Assembly: GCA_036389485.1 (NCBI GenBank)
Contig: DASVPR010000035.1
Span: forward strand, 1-64,000
Length of the DNA: 64,000 nt
From: CADCVT01 sp036389485
GTDB lineage: Bacteria; Actinomycetota; Thermoleophilia; Solirubrobacterales; Solirubrobacteraceae
Reading direction: 5' to 3'
Shown: piece after piece, positions 54,401-64,000 of the stretch
Layout of the letters: each line of letters starts with the position of its first letter
Position numbering within the stretch: the first letter of the stretch is position 1
Position numbers and translations under genes: made by a program
Notes under the pieces: model-generated
Database searches by the model: none
The model's input: the letters and a program-made list of their open reading frames with translations, nothing else
What the model was told of the DNA's origin: nothing

Positions 54401-56103
54401 GCGCGCTGGCGGCCCCGGCGGAGCGCTCGCGCGTCGCCCTGACCGCGGTCGGCGGCTCGTCGCGGGCGCTGTGGGTCGCGGGCGGCATCCGCGAGCGCGA
54501 GAGCGGCGGCGCGGCGCTGCCCTTCGCGGCGCGGTTCGCCGGCGGCGGGTGGCAGACGTTCTGCGCCGGCGCACCCGCCCTGGCCGCAGTCCGCGAGCTG
54601 GGCGAGCCGACGCGCGCGGAGCGCTGCGATCGCGCGCTGCCGCTGCTGCCGGGCGCGCAGGGCGCGGCGGGCGACGTCGCCGCCACCAGTCGCGGGGTGG
54701 TCCTCTCGACCACCGGCGGCATCCTCCTCTTCGACGGACGAGCTTTCCGGTCGCTGCCTGCGGCGCCGGGGTCGTGGCCTGTGGCCACGGTCTCGAGCCG
54801 GGCACCCCGGCTCGCCCTGCTCACCTCGGGTTCGGGGTGGGCGGCCGGCGCCGGCGGCCGGATCGCACGCGTGACGGCGGCGCAGGATGCCGCCGACCAG
54901 CAGCGGGGCGCTCTGCGCCCGGCCGCGCTCACGCGTGGAGCGCCTGCCGCGGTCGCCGCCACCCCTGGTGGCGGCCGCGTGCTGGCCCTGACCGATCGCT
55001 CAGCGGCACTGCGGGACGGCCGCATCTGGGGGGGCGCGGCCTCCCCGCAGCTGCCGCTGCGCGATCTGGACTTCCCCTCCGCGGACGAGGCGTGGGCCGT
55101 CGCCGAGACCGGCGAGCTGCTGCGCTTCGACGGCGAGCGCTGGAGCGGCGAGGGCGACGACGAGTCGCGCACGAGCCTCTGGGTGGCGCTCGGCGGCGAG
55201 CGCTTCGCGACCTCGGGCGCCCCGAGCGGCCTCGCGAGCCTCGACTTCCGCTCGGACGACGAGGGCTACGCCGTCGGCGCGGGCGGCGCCGTCGCGCGCT
55301 TCGACGGCCGCCACTGGACCGAGGACCGCGAGGCGGAGGACGCCGACCTTCTCGCCGTCGCCGCGGGTGACCGGGGCGTCGTCGCCGGCGGCGCGGGCGG
55401 CGCCGTCCTCGAGCGGACCGACGACGGCTGGCAGCACGATGCCGAGGCCGAGCGCCTCGCGGCCGGGCACGACGTGACTGCCGCGGCGGCCGCGGGCGAC
55501 GGGACGCTGCTGCTCGCGGCCGGCCCGTCCCTGCTCGCCAGGGCGCCCGGCGAGGAGTGGGACGTCGCGCCGCTCGCGCCGCTCGGCGTCGAGGTCCGCG
55601 AGCTCGCCGCGTACCGCGCCGGCGACGGCTCGCTGCACGCGATCGCCCTCGCCGGCCCCGCCGAGAGCGCGACGCTGCTGCTCGGCGACGCGCAGGGCTG
55701 GCGCCCGCTCGCGCCCGGCGGCGTCGACCGGGTGACCGGCTTCGACCTCGAGGGCGACACGCTCTGGGCGACCGGCTTCGCGGCCGACCGCGCCGCGGTG
55801 GGAAGCGTCGCGGTGGAGGGGCTCGTCGCCGGCAGCGACGCCGTCGCGAACGACGCCTCCGCGGCGGCGAGCAACGCGGCCGCCGCGGCGGTGGCCCGCG
55901 AGGGCGCCGCGAGCGACGCCGCCGCGACCGGCGGCGACGCCGCCCCGAGCGACGCCTCCGGGAGCGACGGCGCCTCCGCGAGCGAGGCCGCCGGCCTCCT
56001 CGTCGGCGACGGGCCGACGCTCGCGAGCGGGGCCGGGCGCCGGCTGCGCGCCAACTCCGGCCCGTCGCGGTTCGAGGCTCTGCTGAGGGAGCGCACGCGG
56101 TGA
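51409..56103 (+). CDS. Giant peptidoglycan hydrolase: lytic transglycosylase, LytM-like and M15-like domains with propeller-type C-terminus
   Basis: A 1564-residue exported protein. An N-terminal hydrophobic segment (about 24-39) and a His/Asp-rich linker precede an MltB-type transglycosylase domain (about 190-310; AINQIETDFGRIGHQVSTAG with Glu224 as likely catalyst, then ALGWMQFMPATWKTYG). Residues 484-538 look like a LytM fold without zinc ligands (ISVVVEDALGNTYRYGGLAR). Residues about 625-730 carry SVSAHSFGAAVDIA and MGDHDDHLHVGYHF, zinc-ligand motifs of M15-type peptidases. Residues 820-1480 hold propeller-like repeats (GFAVGRDGTVVALRHGSG, AWAVAETGELLRFDGERW, GYAVGAGGAVARFDGRHW). An Ala/Asp-rich low-complexity tail follows. 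A GGGGAGAGGA ribosome site supports the ATG. Confidence 0.87.
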   Translation: MKCGGHRIPDAGGTRSGGASAPAALALAFLVLVVLALLPQHDAEAEQIQLQITECGTAAQPSGCSTGSRKVQRDRGEQRITVPVTPAPAPKPRAATAADGAEHHDVDLKTGEHRVRKTDGSKSEDSRVKVEVEGDRKRDAHGDGHDHAGDDAAAAVPAPKTALDPVTTTAGSPFAGFGAGMEFVSADEALSRFAIPPFLVPIYVAAGRAYDVPWNLLAAINQIETDFGRIGHQVSTAGALGWMQFMPATWKTYGVDASGDGIADPYNPVDAIYAAARYLRAGGAPHDLRRAVFAYNHADWYVDSVLKTAGIYGSLPGGLVAETGSLAYGRFPVLGRVSYGDDFRRARAAGRPARGLRIEGRPGAKAIATQSVTVRRILLDERLARAFRRHSVPRRGLRRRAPGGAPAPAGRAAADPQASRVLEALRPVAQAIAGPDVAARLEAPASKASAPARARGLRRAAAPRPSAPRAGRLPEGFAVSSTPGISVVVEDALGNTYRYGGLARVARGIRPGARVRGGGEVGRLSPASDASMLFSVRAAGGAAVDPRPLVDGYRLQEVADFQHAVAPLGGSPFVPDADDTAAAGTVRGTQSELARRVLDDPGIDIYPGGRQDVARGIIDKRVLGALLYLRRNGLELTITSLRTGHGFYTAGGSVSAHSFGAAVDIAAFNGQPVLGNQGPGSLTEQAIKLLMRLHGEAQPAQLISLMNLGGPSFAMGDHDDHLHVGYHFQPSLGLGRSGDALGSVTFDGGAAGAVLGGGKVDKGHERALAGRLGRIENPSVRAKATAAGVRVEAEQPSEDAAARALAERTRPLRTAPTAAGARLIDVDVPAGARGDEAYALGTVGGAGRDWADQQVVVLAHRNGTWRVAGPPRDARGDVANPKLVALATVPGGRGFAVGRDGTVVALRHGSGPVILGRAGHAQLAAVAARREGSRVVGTAVGARGVAVDLKGRSLRVARAASAGDRLTSVTFAGATPVAVGERSSGGPLVLRRAAGGWRALAAPAERSRVALTAVGGSSRALWVAGGIRERESGGAALPFAARFAGGGWQTFCAGAPALAAVRELGEPTRAERCDRALPLLPGAQGAAGDVAATSRGVVLSTTGGILLFDGRAFRSLPAAPGSWPVATVSSRAPRLALLTSGSGWAAGAGGRIARVTAAQDAADQQRGALRPAALTRGAPAAVAATPGGGRVLALTDRSAALRDGRIWGGAASPQLPLRDLDFPSADEAWAVAETGELLRFDGERWSGEGDDESRTSLWVALGGERFATSGAPSGLASLDFRSDDEGYAVGAGGAVARFDGRHWTEDREAEDADLLAVAAGDRGVVAGGAGGAVLERTDDGWQHDAEAERLAAGHDVTAAAAAGDGTLLLAAGPSLLARAPGEEWDVAPLAPLGVEVRELAAYRAGDGSLHAIALAGPAESATLLLGDAQGWRPLAPGGVDRVTGFDLEGDTLWATGFAADRAAVGSVAVEGLVAGSDAVANDASAAASNAAAAAVAREGAASDAAATGGDAAPSDASGSDGASASEAAGLLVGDGPTLASGAGRRLRANSGPSRFEALLRERTR

Positions 56104-57787
56104 GTGCGCGCCGGCTGATCTCCTTCCTCGCGGCCGCTCTGGGCGCCGCGTCCCTCGCCACCGCGGCGACCGCGAATGCGGCCGTCGAGTGGCGCGACGC
56201 GGGTGTCGAGGTGCCGGAGAACGTGGACCTGCACGCCGTCGCGACGAGCGGCGCCACCGTCGTCGCCGTCGGCACGGACACGACGACGGACGAGGCAGTG
56301 GTCTACCGCCGCGCCGAGGGCGAGTGGCAGCGCGACCTGCCGCTGCCGCCCCCGCCGCCGTTCGTGCCCGAGCCCGTGATCGACCCGGAGACGGGCGAGC
56401 CCGTGGTCGATCCCGAGACGGGCGAGCCGGTGATGACCGAGCCCCCGCCGCCCCCGCCCAAGACGTTCGGCGATCTCGTCGACGTCGCGATCGGCGGCGG
56501 TAGCGCGTGGGCGATCGGCAGCGCGCCGGCCGAGGGCGGCGGCGAGCGCCCGCTCATCCTGCGCCTGACGGCCGAGGGCTGGACGGAAGTCGACGCGCCC
56601 GCGTCGATGGGCCTCCCGCGCGCGCTCGCGCTCGAGGGCGACGACGGCCTCGTCGGCGACGCCGCCGGCCAGGTCTTCGCCCTCACCGACGGCGCCTTCG
56701 CGAGCGCCCCGCTGACGCGCGGCGGCGTCGTCGCCCCGCCCGTCACGCCCGTCAACGGCGTCGCGCTCTCCGGCGCGGGCGAGGCCTTCGCGGTGGCGCA
56801 GCCGAAGGACAGCTTCAGCGGCTTCCTCGCGGTCGACCGCGCGAAGGGCGAGATGCGCCAGGACGTCGCCGAGACGATCCCGGCCGGGATGCAGCCGGTC
56901 GCGATCGGCGTCGCCGGGACGCTCGCGCTGGCCGTCGACGGCAACGGCCCGTGCCGCGACACCGCGCCCGGAGGGGCGCCCGGCCTGTGGACGCGCGACG
57001 CGTCGCTCGACGTCTGGCGCCGCGAGGTCCCGACGGCGTCCGCGACCGGCACGCGCTGGTGCGACCTCGCACTGAGCGGCACGACGCTCGTGCTGGCTGG
57101 CGACCGCGCGACGGCGAGCGGGCGCGTCGGCGCGATCTGGCGCCGCGAGGGCGCCGGCACCCTGCGACTCGAGGATGACTTCGACCACCGCCCGCTGCAC
57201 GGCGTCGCCGTGGGCCCGACCGAGGCCTGGGCCGTCGGCGAGGGCGGCGCGCTGTGGCGACGCGCCGACTGGCCCCCGCCTCCGCCGGACGACGACGACG
57301 ACGGGGACGGCGACGGCGACGGCGACGGCGGCGACAACACGACGGACACCGGGAACGACGGCGGCGGCGACCAGGCGCAGCCGACGCCCGAGCAGCCGAC
57401 CGACCCGCCGCCCGCGCCCGAGACCATCGTCGCGCCGCTCGGGCCGACCGGCGACGGCCCCGTCGAACCGACCACCACGACGAAGCCGAAGCCGAAGACG
57501 AAGCCCAGGCAGGACGCCGGCAAGGCCGCGCAGCGCCTGCTCGTCGGCCTGAAGGCGCGCCGCACCGGTCGCCGCCTCGTCCTGAGCTTCCGCCTCAAGG
57601 CCCGCGCGCGCGTGTTCGTCACCGCGCTGCGCGGCACCCGCGTCGTGGCGCGCGTCCGCAGCCGGGCGCTCAAGCCCGGCGCGCGCCGGCTCGTCGTTCG
57701 CTTCCGCGGCCAGCGGCCGCCCACTCAGCTGAAGATCGTCGTCAGCCCGGTCGGGGGGCCGGGCGTCAACAAGGAGGGCAAGGGGTC

Positions 57788-57791
<4 letters not shown>
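56100..57791 (+). CDS. Secreted propeller-like protein coupled to the giant hydrolase
   Basis: A 563-residue exported protein. The signal peptide (RLISFLAAALGAASLATAAT) leads to a domain with repeats of the same kind as in the hydrolase (LHAVATSGATVVAVGTDTT, SAWAIGSAP, AWAVGEGGALWRRADW). A Pro-rich insert contains DPETGEPV twice in tandem. A Pro/Asp/Gly linker (about 398-470) precedes a basic C-terminal beta domain of about 90 residues. GTG at 56100 overlaps the hydrolase stop, and its own stop overlaps the ftsH start, so three genes are translationally chained. No catalytic motif was seen. Confidence 0.78.
57288..57335 (+). repeat. GAC/GGC codon repeat encoding an Asp/Gly-rich linker
   Basis: Five GAC codons, then alternating Gly-Asp codons, form a short simple repeat in the propeller protein's linker. 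Confidence 0.8.
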
Positions 57792-59707
<1,916 letters not shown>

Positions 59708-59710
59708 GGC

Positions 59711-59739
59711 GTCACACGGAGCGGGCGAGCGGCGTTCTT
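59711..59739 (+). promoter_or_regulatory. Envelope-regulon promoter (GTCAC-N17-CGTTCTT)
   Basis: GTCAC at 59711-59715 and CGTTCTT at 59733-59739, spacer 17, 16 bases before the ATG at 59756. Shares CGTTCTTGAG with the promoter at 31827. Confidence 0.7.
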
Positions 59740-59755
59740 GAGGACGGGAGGCGTG

Positions 59756-62035
59756 ATGAGCAAGACACGGACGTGGATGCCGGGGATCGCGATGGTGGTG
59801 GCGCTGGCCGTCTCGGCGGCCTGCGCTCCGATCGCCGGCGCGACCTCCGCGGACTGCGGCCAGCGCGGCTGCATCCTGCTCATCGAGGTCGACGGGCTGG
59901 AGCCCGGCGACGTCAGCGCCACGGACACCCCGTTCCTCTGGGCGCTCGCCCATCCGAACCACGACGACGACGACGAGACCGACGTCGACGGCGCGGCCGC
60001 GGAGCAGGCGCTGTCGGAGCGCAACGGGTTCATGTGGCAGGCGGCGCGCGCGCCGATGACGACGGGCACCGCGCCGTCCGCCGTGACCCTCCTGACGGGG
60101 GCGAACCCGGAGACGCACGGCGTCCTCGCCGACGAGATGCTCGACACGACGGTCGACCCGACCGAGCCGGAGCTGCGGCGGCTGCGGCCGGTCAAGGACC
60201 AGGGCGGCGGCGTCGCGCGCCCCCTCGACGGGATCTCGAGCCAGACGAGCACGCTCTTCGAGCTGGCGGCGAACACCCCCGGCACGCCACTGGTCGCGGC
60301 GTACATCGGCAACCCGGCGCTCTACACGCTGCTGTCCGACGAGCTCTTGAACGCCGACCGCACCTGGAAGCCGGACGCGCGGAGCGGGAGCGACCCCTCG
60401 CTCTGCCCGATCCCGCGCACGGTGCCGGTCTCCCAGGGCTCGGGGCTCGGCAACGACGTGCAGGGGACGCTCGAGCGCGACTGCCCGGCGCGCGACGCGG
60501 TGACGCTCGCGCAGGCCTTCCAGTCCCTGACGTCGACCTCCAAGACGGCGGTCTTCACGTACATCCACCTCGCGGAGCTCGGGCGGGTCAAGCAGCTGGA
60601 CGGCGCGCAGGAGGCGGCGAAGACGGTCGCGCAGCTCGACGCGCAGCTGGGCGCGTTCATCCTCGGCCTCAGCCAGCACATCAACTCGCGCGACGGTTTC
60701 ACGCGCACCGTCATCGCGGTCACCGGCAACCACGGCTACGAGGACACGCCGGTGACCCAGCGCGTCCCGTCGCCGGACGAAGGCGCCGCGGACTTCGCGG
60801 AGTGGGTCAAGGAGGCCGGGGACGGGAAGACGACGCAGTTCGTCGGCCAGGGGACGATCGGCACCGTCTACTGGCCCGACGCGACGGCCGAGGACCTCGA
60901 CGCGCTGGCGGACGACATCGAGGACGCCTGCGAGTGCATCGACGAGGCCGTGCCGGTCGCGTCGCTCGCCGAGCTGCACGAGACGTGGCACCTGAACCCG
61001 CTCACCGAGGACGGGATCCCGAGCGGCGCCGGCGGGCAGCTGCTCGTGACGACGGCGCCGGGCTGGGCGTTCGGCCGCGTCACGCCGGGGCAGGCCCCGG
61101 CCGACGCCGAGAGCGACCTCGACCGGTACGCGGTCGAGGCGACCAACCCGTACCTCGCGTCGACCGGCGGCCCGCGCAACCGCGCCATCGCGCTCATCAT
61201 GAACGGCCCGAAGGCCGGCCTCCAGCATCCGATCAAGCAGGTCGACGGCGACGAGATGACGGTGAAGAGCGGGCCGGACACGCGGTGCGGCACGAGCGGG
61301 GGCGTGGCCGACGACGAGGCGAACGATCCCACCAGGATGGACGACGACGCCAACGCGCCGGGGCACGAGTGCCAGGCCGAGACGGTCGACCTCGCGCTCA
61401 GCCTCGCGGGCATGCTCGAGGTCGGCCTCGGGGCGCAGCAGGCGCCGCACGCCCGTTTCCTCAACGAGGCGTTCAGCCGGCCGCTCGGCGCGAAGGACGA
61501 GGAGCCGGTCGTCCCGGACGAGATCCCGACGCCGGAGCCGCCGCCCGACCCGCCGCCGGTGATCATCCGCCGCGCGAGCGTCCAGCAGATCGCGCCTCCG
61601 CCGCCCAGGGACCCGTTCCCGTTCCGCGGCCTGATCCGCCGGCTGCGGGTGAACGTCACCGACGCGAACGGCCGCACGTTCAAGATGGCCAAGCGCGGCG
61701 CCAGCTTCTCGACGATCCAGGTGCAGGCCGACTTCGGCAAGCCGGAGAGCCTTGTGACGCTCACCTTCTACAAGCGCGCCGGCGGCGGGCGCCGCGCGAA
61801 GCTCTCGGCGATCGCCCGGTTCAAGCCGTTCGCCGTCAAGCGCGGGCCGGTGCGGCTGCGTCTGCGGATCCCGCGGCGCTTCCGCCCGACGCACCTCGGC
61901 GTGTCGGTGCAGCAGGTCGAGACCGTCGACGGCGTCCGGCAGGCCGTGGGGAAGCCGGGCGGCGGCATCGCGCGGATCGCCGACGCGAGGCGCCTGCACA
62001 CCCGCAAGGGCGCGGGCCGGAGGCGGCTGCGGTGA
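59756..62035 (+). CDS. Secreted alkaline-phosphatase-superfamily protein, possibly altered active site
   Basis: A 759-residue exported protein. The N-terminus MSKTRTWMPGIAMVVALAVS is a signal peptide. CILLIEVDGLEPGDVSATDT (first metal Asp region), MTTGTAPSAVTLLTGANPET (nucleophile region) and HGVLADE follow the nucleotide-pyrophosphatase plan. FTYIHLAELGRVKQLDGA occupies the position of the GDVDRAGH motif of the 31864 gene, and TVIAVTGNHGYEDTP replaces the usual SDHG, so one metal Asp appears to be Asn. Catalysis may be weak or changed. The Pro-rich linker (about 590-625) and a basic C-terminal beta domain (about 640-735) are like other exported proteins here. GGGAGG precedes the ATG. Confidence 0.82.
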   Translation: MSKTRTWMPGIAMVVALAVSAACAPIAGATSADCGQRGCILLIEVDGLEPGDVSATDTPFLWALAHPNHDDDDETDVDGAAAEQALSERNGFMWQAARAPMTTGTAPSAVTLLTGANPETHGVLADEMLDTTVDPTEPELRRLRPVKDQGGGVARPLDGISSQTSTLFELAANTPGTPLVAAYIGNPALYTLLSDELLNADRTWKPDARSGSDPSLCPIPRTVPVSQGSGLGNDVQGTLERDCPARDAVTLAQAFQSLTSTSKTAVFTYIHLAELGRVKQLDGAQEAAKTVAQLDAQLGAFILGLSQHINSRDGFTRTVIAVTGNHGYEDTPVTQRVPSPDEGAADFAEWVKEAGDGKTTQFVGQGTIGTVYWPDATAEDLDALADDIEDACECIDEAVPVASLAELHETWHLNPLTEDGIPSGAGGQLLVTTAPGWAFGRVTPGQAPADAESDLDRYAVEATNPYLASTGGPRNRAIALIMNGPKAGLQHPIKQVDGDEMTVKSGPDTRCGTSGGVADDEANDPTRMDDDANAPGHECQAETVDLALSLAGMLEVGLGAQQAPHARFLNEAFSRPLGAKDEEPVVPDEIPTPEPPPDPPPVIIRRASVQQIAPPPPRDPFPFRGLIRRLRVNVTDANGRTFKMAKRGASFSTIQVQADFGKPESLVTLTFYKRAGGGRRAKLSAIARFKPFAVKRGPVRLRLRIPRRFRPTHLGVSVQQVETVDGVRQAVGKPGGGIARIADARRLHTRKGAGRRRLR

Positions 62036-62046
62036 GCGGCGCCCGG

Positions 62047-62313
62047 CTAGCGACCCGGGCGGGTCGGGTTGTGCAGCCGCTGGGTGGAGGGCGTCCCGTG
62101 CGGGCTTCGGTAGTCGGGTGTGCCGGCGGTGCGGCCGGGGTCGGGCAGGCGCATGCTGGGCGTCGGCTCGGGACGCTCCAGCCGGGCGGTCCCTGCGGTG
62201 TCGGGCGGACGGGGCAGCTTGGGCTCGGCCTCGGCGCCCTCGGCGGCGCTCTCCGCGAGCACGCCGCGGCGCCGGTCGATCCGGCGGCCTCGCAGCCATT
62301 CGAGCACGCCCAT
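62047..62313 (-). CDS. Small basic/Pro-rich hypothetical protein
   Basis: An 88-residue protein, MGVLEWLRGRRIDRRRGVLA at the start, then acidic and Pro/Arg-rich. Third codon positions are nearly all G or C, and GGAGGCGGGAG precedes the ATG, which supports coding. The amphipathic N-terminus could sit on the membrane. It is 36 bases downstream of the W-P-motif gene on the same strand, so co-transcription is likely. Function unknown. Confidence 0.55.
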   Translation of the reverse strand: MGVLEWLRGRRIDRRRGVLAESAAEGAEAEPKLPRPPDTAGTARLERPEPTPSMRLPDPGRTAGTPDYRSPHGTPSTQRLHNPTRPGR

Positions 62314-62349
62314 GAGGGCGATGCTACTCCCGCCTCCAGCGTTCGTGCG

Positions 62350-62526
62350 TCAGCGACGCGGTGCGGGCCGCGCCTTGTCTTCGACCTCGGCCTCGACACG
62401 CCGCTGGAACTCCTCCAGGGCGCGTTCGCGCAGCCCGTCCGGCGGCTTCGGCCATTCGAGCTCGCGCAGGCGCCGTGCGAGCTCGTCGTCCACAGGCTCG
62501 TCCTCGCTGTCGCGATCCCCCGCCAT
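62350..62526 (-). CDS. Small acidic protein with DDxLxxRLRxLxW-P motif
   Basis: A 58-residue protein: an acidic N-terminus, then DDELARRLRELEWPKPPDGL and RERALEEFQRRVEAEVEDKA. It is a shorter relative of the 98-residue protein at 50917-51213. It is divergent from the sigma-like membrane fusion gene 54 bases away. TACCGT stands seven bases before the ATG at 62526, supporting that start over GTG 62535. It may be a sigma-binding or nucleoid-type protein; no motif proves either. Confidence 0.68.
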   Translation of the reverse strand: MAGDRDSEDEPVDDELARRLRELEWPKPPDGLRERALEEFQRRVEAEVEDKARPAPRR

Positions 62527-62533
62527 CGCGATC

Positions 62534-62539
62534 ACGGTA
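62534..62539 (-). promoter_or_regulatory. Candidate -10 box for the W-P-motif gene
   Basis: TACCGT on the minus strand with seven bases to the ATG at 62526; leaderless geometry. Confidence 0.35.
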
Positions 62540-62579
62540 CCCGGCGGTGGTACGCAACGAACACCGAACGGAGCAGTTG

Positions 62580-63914
62580 ATGCTGATCCCGACGGACACG
62601 CAGAGCACTCCCGTCCTGCCCGACCGTGGTCGTCTCGCGACGAGCCTCTACGAGCGCCACGCGTACCTCGTCTACAACCTCGCGCTGCGGATCGCGGGCG
62701 AGCGCGCCGCGGCCTCGCGCGCCGCCGAGCGGACGTTCGCGGAGATCGTCGACCGGCGCGATCCGGACGCTGAGATCGTGGGGCTCGCGGTCAGCGTCGC
62801 GCTCGAGGAGGCGCCGGAGCGCCCGCGCGCCGAGCGCGACGGCGACCCGGAGGATGCGCGTCTGCTCCTCGCGACCGGCGGCATGCCCGCCGTGCAGCGA
62901 GCGGCGCTCGCGCTCGCGCAGCTGTGCGGCCTCGACGCGCGCGGCGTCGGCGGCGCGCTGCGCCTCGCGCCCGAGGGCGCGGCGGCGCTGATCGAGGCGG
63001 CGCAGGCGGCGCTCGCGACGCGGCTGGGCGCCCCCGCCGAAGCCGCCGCCGACCGCTACGCCTCGTGGTCGTGGGCCACGCCGCCGGAGGAGCTGTGGCC
63101 GGCCGTCTGGTCGCGGCTGCACGCGGCCGAGGGATCCAGCTCGCGCCCATCTGGCGGGACCCTCCGGGCGCAGGGGGGCGCCGGCGGGGACGACGCGAAG
63201 CCGCCGTCCTCGCCCGCTCGCGGCCGCGCCCGTCGAGGCCTCCGCGTCCCTCGGCGTCGCACGCTCTTCCTCCTCGTCCTGGTCGCCGCCGCGGGCGGCG
63301 CCTACGCGGCCGGGCTTCCCGGCCGCGGCGGCTCTACCTCGGAGTCCGGGGCGCCCGGCGCGGCGCCGCAGGCCGCTCAGCCCGGCGCCGCTCAGCCGGC
63401 GCCCGCCGCGGACCCGTCGGACCCGAACGCGTCGCCGGCCGACATCGGTCCCAACCCGGCCGCGGGCGGCGACGAGCCGAAGGCCACGCCGCTCTCGCCC
63501 GAGGAGCTGGACAAGCTGCGCGCGAAGGAGCTCGAGGCGCTCTCGCGGTACCGCAAGCAGGAGTCCGACACCTCGCTGCCGGCGCCGCGCCGCGCCGACG
63601 CGCGCCGGCAGATCGCGCGGATCGAGCGGATCGCGCGCCGGCGGATCGCCGCGGCCGAGCGCCGCGAGCGCGCGCTGCGCCGCGAGCTGGCCCGGGAGCG
63701 CGCGGCCCGGGCGCGGGAGCGGGCCGCCTCCCGGCGCGCCGCCGCCCGCGAGCGCATGAAGGACCGCCGTCGCGCCCAGCGCGCCGTCGACGAGGGCGAG
63801 CAGCAGCGCCCGCCGGCGAAGCAGCCGGCGCCCGCCGCCGGGCCCAAGGAGGACGAGGAGAGCGAGTGCCTCTTCAATCCCGACGACGGCAGCTACATCT
63901 GCCCGGTCGGATGA
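62580..63914 (+). CDS. Sigma-factor-like domain fused to a single membrane helix and extracytoplasmic coiled coil
   Basis: A 444-residue protein. Residues 15-60 resemble sigma region 2 (RLATSLYERHAYLVYNLALR, then AAASRAAERTFAEIVDRR). Residues about 98-150 resemble region 4 (MPAVQRAALALAQLCGLDAR and after). Region 2.3/2.4 basic-aromatic residues are not apparent. A W-P-type segment (ASWSWATPPEELWPAVWSRL) at about 160-180 leads to a basic stretch and one membrane helix (TLFLLVLVAAAGGAYAAGL, about 230-248). Outside are a Pro/Ala linker, a long Arg/Ala/Glu coiled coil and two terminal Cys (ECLFNPDDGSYICPVG). It looks like sigma and anti-sigma elements in one chain. The stop overlaps the next start as ATGA. 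Confidence 0.72.
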   Translation: MLIPTDTQSTPVLPDRGRLATSLYERHAYLVYNLALRIAGERAAASRAAERTFAEIVDRRDPDAEIVGLAVSVALEEAPERPRAERDGDPEDARLLLATGGMPAVQRAALALAQLCGLDARGVGGALRLAPEGAAALIEAAQAALATRLGAPAEAAADRYASWSWATPPEELWPAVWSRLHAAEGSSSRPSGGTLRAQGGAGGDDAKPPSSPARGRARRGLRVPRRRTLFLLVLVAAAGGAYAAGLPGRGGSTSESGAPGAAPQAAQPGAAQPAPAADPSDPNASPADIGPNPAAGGDEPKATPLSPEELDKLRAKELEALSRYRKQESDTSLPAPRRADARRQIARIERIARRRIAAAERRERALRRELARERAARARERAASRRAAARERMKDRRRAQRAVDEGEQQRPPAKQPAPAAGPKEDEESECLFNPDDGSYICPVG

Positions 63915-64000
63915 CGCGGCGCGCCCTGCTCGCCATCGCCGTCGCGCTCCTCTCACTCCCCGCGACGGCCGCCGCCGAGGACGTCACCCACTACCCGGTG
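63911..64000 (+). CDS. Start of an exported protein, cut by window edge
   Basis: ATG at 63911 overlaps the stop of the sigma-like fusion gene. The first 30 residues (MTRRALLAIAVALLSLPATA, then AAEDVTHYPV) form a signal peptide with likely cleavage after ATAAA. The remainder is outside the window. Coupling suggests it works with the membrane-anchored sigma-like protein. Confidence 0.6.
   Translation, partial: MTRRALLAIAVALLSLPATAAAEDVTHYPV

Noticed and set aside
62531..62559. A regulon promoter before the 62580 sigma-like gene (ATCAC, 17 bases, CGCAACG)
   Set aside because: The -35 is weak and the second element lacks GTT; below the standard of the ten accepted sites.

Overview
The window is very GC-rich, gene-dense chromosomal DNA with strong G/C preference at third codon positions, many GTG starts, ATGA/GTGA overlaps and frequent candidate leaderless starts. 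Together with the gene content (non-classical SdhAB, dimer-type NADP isocitrate dehydrogenase beside malate dehydrogenase, an Hsp20-Lon pair, and many Arg-rich secreted proteins) this suggests an actinobacterium, most likely of the Thermoleophilia/Solirubrobacterales. The lineage is inferred from protein character, not from a marker gene. I saw no rRNA, tRNA, CRISPR array, transposase or phage gene, and no stretch over 300 bases lacks a gene.

Left part (1-29.6 kb) is mainly metabolism and housekeeping. In order: sdhAB, with sdhB carrying an in-frame tandem duplication of its 4Fe-4S region; an M50/CBS membrane protease; an AidB-like acyl-CoA dehydrogenase; a secreted subtilase; a membrane class III cyclase convergent with an HD-GYP response regulator; icd-mdh; an AT-hook protein; a purM-type gene with no canonical start codon; an SRPBCC/NAD(P)-binding pair; lhgO; an MBL-fold hydrolase; a TetR gene divergent from a membrane protein across a three-half-site operator; hsp20-lon; a disrupted galK; tetR-MMPL exporter; a two-repeat membrane protein; a GT-C-like membrane protein; and an R2-type diiron protein fused to an SCP2 domain.

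Right part (29.7-64 kb) is almost entirely cell-envelope functions. It holds three secreted phosphoesterases, a 2240-residue propeller/calcineurin-like surface protein, four tandem paralogues of a secreted family I do not recognise, a CWB2-type lipoprotein, coiled-coil lipoproteins, a CAP-domain protein, a 1564-residue multi-domain peptidoglycan hydrolase with a propeller-like tail, and ftsH. Three sigma-factor-like genes lie among them: one complete ECF sigma factor with an unusual N-terminal domain (45787-46854), a degenerate paralogue (49453-50391), and a sigma-like domain fused to a membrane anchor (62580-63914). Small W-P-motif proteins lie beside the last two.

The main result is a promoter motif found by eye: GT[TC]A[TC], or GTTGC in one case, then exactly 17 bases, then CGTT[GC]T-type. 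It occurs upstream of ten transcription units here, all encoding envelope proteins apart from one small protein beside a sigma-like gene. This has the layout of an ECF-sigma promoter. The ECF gene at 45787-46854 sits in the middle of the set but has a housekeeping-type promoter, so it is the natural candidate regulator. I propose a sigma-controlled envelope regulon that includes, through translationally coupled genes, the hydrolase, its propeller partner and ftsH.
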